Below are positions 60,893 to 64,000 of a DNA stretch of 64,000 bases, piece by piece. The notes below the pieces were generated by a model. The model ran no database searches. It was given only the letters and a program-made list of their open reading frames with translations, and was not told where the DNA came from. Position 1 is the first letter of the stretch, and each line of letters begins with the position of its first letter. A program made the position numbers and the translations under genes. This DNA is from Garcia nutans (taxonomy: Eukaryota; Streptophyta; Magnoliopsida; Malpighiales; Euphorbiaceae), in NCBI GenBank assembly GCA_947685225.1, contig CANTUV010000022.1, positions 7,606,501 to 7,670,500 on the forward strand, given 5' to 3'.

Positions 60893-63400
60893 AATCTAGT
60901 AATTACGCAATTTAAAATTTAATACAAGTGTTAGTTTGAAATCATATTATTAGCTAATTAATCTAGCAATTAAGTTAATTATATATATATAATCATAATG
61001 TAAAAGAATTTCACATGCGTCATATTAACAAAATAGTTTTGAATTCTTTCGGCGATTGTTGGATCAATATAATCCACTTGGCAACAAGAAGCATGGCCAA
61101 ATGTACAATCAATATGAGGTTGCATTGTTAATAATAATAATAAATTAATTAAAGGAGGGAATGAGCGGCCAGCTGCCTTCAACAACAACTAATGGTGTCA
61201 TATTGTTGAGTGGCAATCTATTAACCGTTAATATGAGGGCTAACAATATCTTAAAAATTTCAGTAAAAATATTTTTTAGTCGAATTAATTAGCTTTTTAA
61301 ATTTCAATTTTGGCTTAATGCATGTATGAAGGCAAATGGCTCCATTAGAAAATTAGCAAAATAAAATAATGAAACTAATTACTGATTAGACATATCTTTA
61401 ACCCATTATTTGAATCACATTTTCGAATGCATTAGCCTAAAACTTGCACGCAATAGAATCAATTAATTATAGGATAAATTGTGGATTCATAATTTTATGC
61501 CCATATTTCTATATACATTAATTGAAAAAAAAGTTGTATGTGATATATTCATCAAATAATGAATTAATATTTATATATTACAATACGATTTAGCTACTAT
61601 ATTGCTCTATATTATGCCAAAATAGGGATTTTTAGATTTTAAATTATAAAAAAGATTTTATATTTTTTTATAAATGTTTTAATATGTACCAAATAATTAA
61701 AGAAAATTATATTTTATTTTATTACGAAATTAAAATTTAATTATATTCACGGTTGGTAATAATTATACAAATAGAAAAAGAGAAAATAAAAGCCATAACT
61801 TTAGATGCACATACATAGATTTGTAACTTTTGTTTAACCAATCAGTAGCATAAATTGAAGAGAAAGATAATATTTGAAAAGATGAAAGTTATCCTAAATG
61901 GATAAATAATTAAATATTCTAATTCCATTTTTAATTGTAATATTTCATATTTCATAAACTCTTATGGATAAAATTTTTTAAAATCTATAAACAATAAAAT
62001 TAGTAAATTGAATTCAATATAAGTAATTAGAATTATAAATTTTTATTAAAATTATTGATTAAGCATAAAAGTTAGTGATTGACAACTTCATATTAAATTT
62101 TAATACTTATTTTGATACTAAATACATATTTATATTTATATGATCAACTATAATCATGTAAATTACTTATGAAAATTATTTAAATTTTTTTTATAAAGTC
62201 TTCTTATCTTTAAGTTCAGCTAGTAGAATTTATAAAATTTATATAAAAATAATACTAAATTATAAAAAATATGTTATGTTGCTTCCAATAATAAATTATA
62301 ATTACAATTAAAAATTTTAGTGTCTTTGTAATTGGAAAATATTCAAAATATTATTTTATTTTAATATTATATATATATATATATTGCTAGTTAGGAAGGT
62401 AGGTATGATGTTAGTGTATATACATTTTATTTCAATGGAGTATACTGCGTTTAGCTGAGCTATAAGCTAGGTCACTGTCTCACTCCTCCTCAGTCAGAAG
62501 GTTAATAAATTGAAAATTAATTGCTAATGTACTTTATGTTACATCAATATGTATGTGTTGTTTTAATCAATGGAAGTTCTTTTAATCTGAAATATAATCA
62601 TTTAAATTAATGATCCTCTATTATCTTTGATTTTGAAATATATTTATGATGTATAATAAATTATTATATATTTATAATTTTAAACAAAATTTATTATCAA
62701 TGAAACAATCATTGTAATTACATGTAAAATTCGTATTAAAATTAAGTATAAATATTTTATTAATTTTATATGAAACAACGATTTTATTTTTAATATTTCA
62801 TGAATTAGATAAGTTTTGGTAGTTAGAAAATTTTAAATAAAATTATACAGTACTAATTACAGTTAAAGAATTGGTGGTAATGCAATAAGCAATGATTCGA
62901 ACGGAGAACTCCTAATTCGGACTAGACAATTTTCGACTTATCAAGTGTTTAATCGTATTTAGCAACGATGGCACTGACAGCTGATTTGACCAACACAACA
63001 AAATAGAACATGAAATCAATTTAGCCACAAGCACAGGTAGAATTTCCTTCCCTTCAGACTTTATATGTCCCAAAATAATTTAACTCAACTAAGAATTTCC
63101 ATTCAAATTTAATAAGAAAATATTTGACTAATGAAAAAAATAATTAAGAAAAAATCTCTCTCTTTTAGTTTTTTCCTGCTAGGATTTCAAGCTTTTGTAA
63201 CTATAAAACTAGGTATGTTGTCGGTCAATTCTACCATTTAAGTCATCCTTTTCCCTTATTTGCATATTTTTCTTTTTGTTTCAAAAATAAATCGACACTA
63301 GGTTAAATCTTTTCACCGATTTTTTGAGCTTTCTTTTACAGGAAAGATTAATTTTGTGACTTCAGATTTGACATCTAATAAATCTTGAAAAATGTTGATT
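60893..63400. other. AT-rich intergenic stretch; nothing recognised
   Basis: No gene, RNA or bounded element identified. The frame at 60979-61188 (minus) is open, but its sequence (MQPHIDCTFGHASCC...) matches no family I know, and it ends in AT-rich DNA. A TA run lies near 62368-62384. Confidence 0.45.
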
Positions 63401-63459
63401 TTTCTTTCTATTCTCTTATTGGCTTTCTACTAAATTCACAGAACTGATTTAAACTCTAC

Positions 63460-63640
63460 AGAGAGAGAGAAAGATCTGCCTCCCTGCTCGTTTTAGCTGT
63501 TATTGGAAGAGAAAGTAAGTTGGTGCCTGCGTTAGCTTCTTCTGACCTCCTCTCCAGCTCTTTTTAGGACGTAAGCTCCTATTCTTTTCTCATCTGCATC
63601 AAAATCTAAGGATGTTTGAGAAAACAAACTTCTACATATA
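63460..63640 (+). other. Possible 5' leader of a gene beyond the right edge
   Basis: A GA run (63461-63475) is followed by a more balanced, CT-rich stretch with splice-donor-like words (aaagtaagt near 63513, gacgtaagc near 63568). This is the texture of a plant 5' untranslated exon and first intron, but no coding frame follows before the window ends. Low confidence. Confidence 0.2.
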
Positions 63641-64000
63641 TTCATCTTATTTCTTCTTGTGATTTGTAGTTTAACAGATTTTGATTATGTTATTTCTTAT
63701 TTTTTTTTTTGTTGCCTTATTTATGTCTTGCTATAGTCATGAGTCCAGGGAATGCTATGTCAGAATTTAGATGTTCTCTTGTCAAGGAGATGATGTTTGT
63801 AACTCTTCGTTTTTTAGTTATTTGTTATAAGTTTTCATCTAATCTCCCTCCCGCACCTAGCTAGTTGAAGCAAGTATTGTAGTGTGTATTCATATTTAAT
63901 GCATCCTTATTTTCGAATAAAAAAGTAATTAAGTAAAATGAAAATTAAATATATATATATTTTTTGTATAGCACAAAAATTTTTAAATTTACTGAATCAG

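Noticed and set aside
60979..61188. 69-residue minus-strand frame
   Set aside because: No recognisable family, and it ends in AT-rich intergenic DNA.

Overview
This looks like nuclear DNA from a flowering plant, probably a eudicot. It is very AT-rich, carries many AT, AAT and TG microsatellites, and is packed with plant-type transposable elements: Ty1/copia retrotransposons primed by a TGGTATCAGAGC site, hAT elements with 8-bp target duplications, a Mutator-like element with a 9-bp duplication, and an Au-type tRNA-derived SINE. No species can be named from the sequence alone. Only one host-type protein gene was recognised, a small DUF7722-like gene, and it carries an internal stop.

Layout. 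(1) About 1-14030: one continuous tandem array of a ~223-226 bp monomer, running off the left edge. Each monomer is a chain of about six inverted repeats. Marker variants recur every ~2.44-2.46 kb (11 monomers), so the array has higher-order organisation. (2) 14031-15621: AT-rich sequence with microsatellites and a short stretch that may be older retroelement sequence. (3) 15622-20917: a complete but decayed plus-strand copia element (Copia-1) with two LTRs and a near-perfect 5-bp target duplication. (4) 20918-35338: AT-rich intergenic DNA with separate small DNA transposons at 21578-21887, 22744-23425, 24901-26114, 26663-26909, 28265-28437 and 32661-33508. The last is Mutator-like and contains a SINE.

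(5) About 35339-54610: a nested transposon cluster. The oldest layer is a minus-strand copia element (Copia-2), now in pieces. Its 3' LTR was hit by a 591-bp hAT element. Its integrase gene was hit by a nearly intact minus-strand copia (Copia-3, 38412-45364, LTRs ~2% diverged). Its integrase was also hit by an 8.6-kb hAT element with a BED/DUF659/hATC transposase (45640-54208), which itself received a 2.66-kb non-coding retroelement-like insertion (48821-51483). Target duplications support most steps, and the Copia-2 reading frame continues across two of the insertions.

(6) 54610-64000: AT-rich intergenic DNA with an inverted-repeat element (57235-57921), the DUF7722-like gene (58816-59055, minus) with a TATA box, and a hAT-like element starting in a 27-G run (59891-60892). 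All three copia coding regions and the hAT transposase are broken by stops or frameshifts. In Copia-3 every stop I could check is explained by a C-to-T change on one strand, as expected for decay of methylated, silenced DNA.
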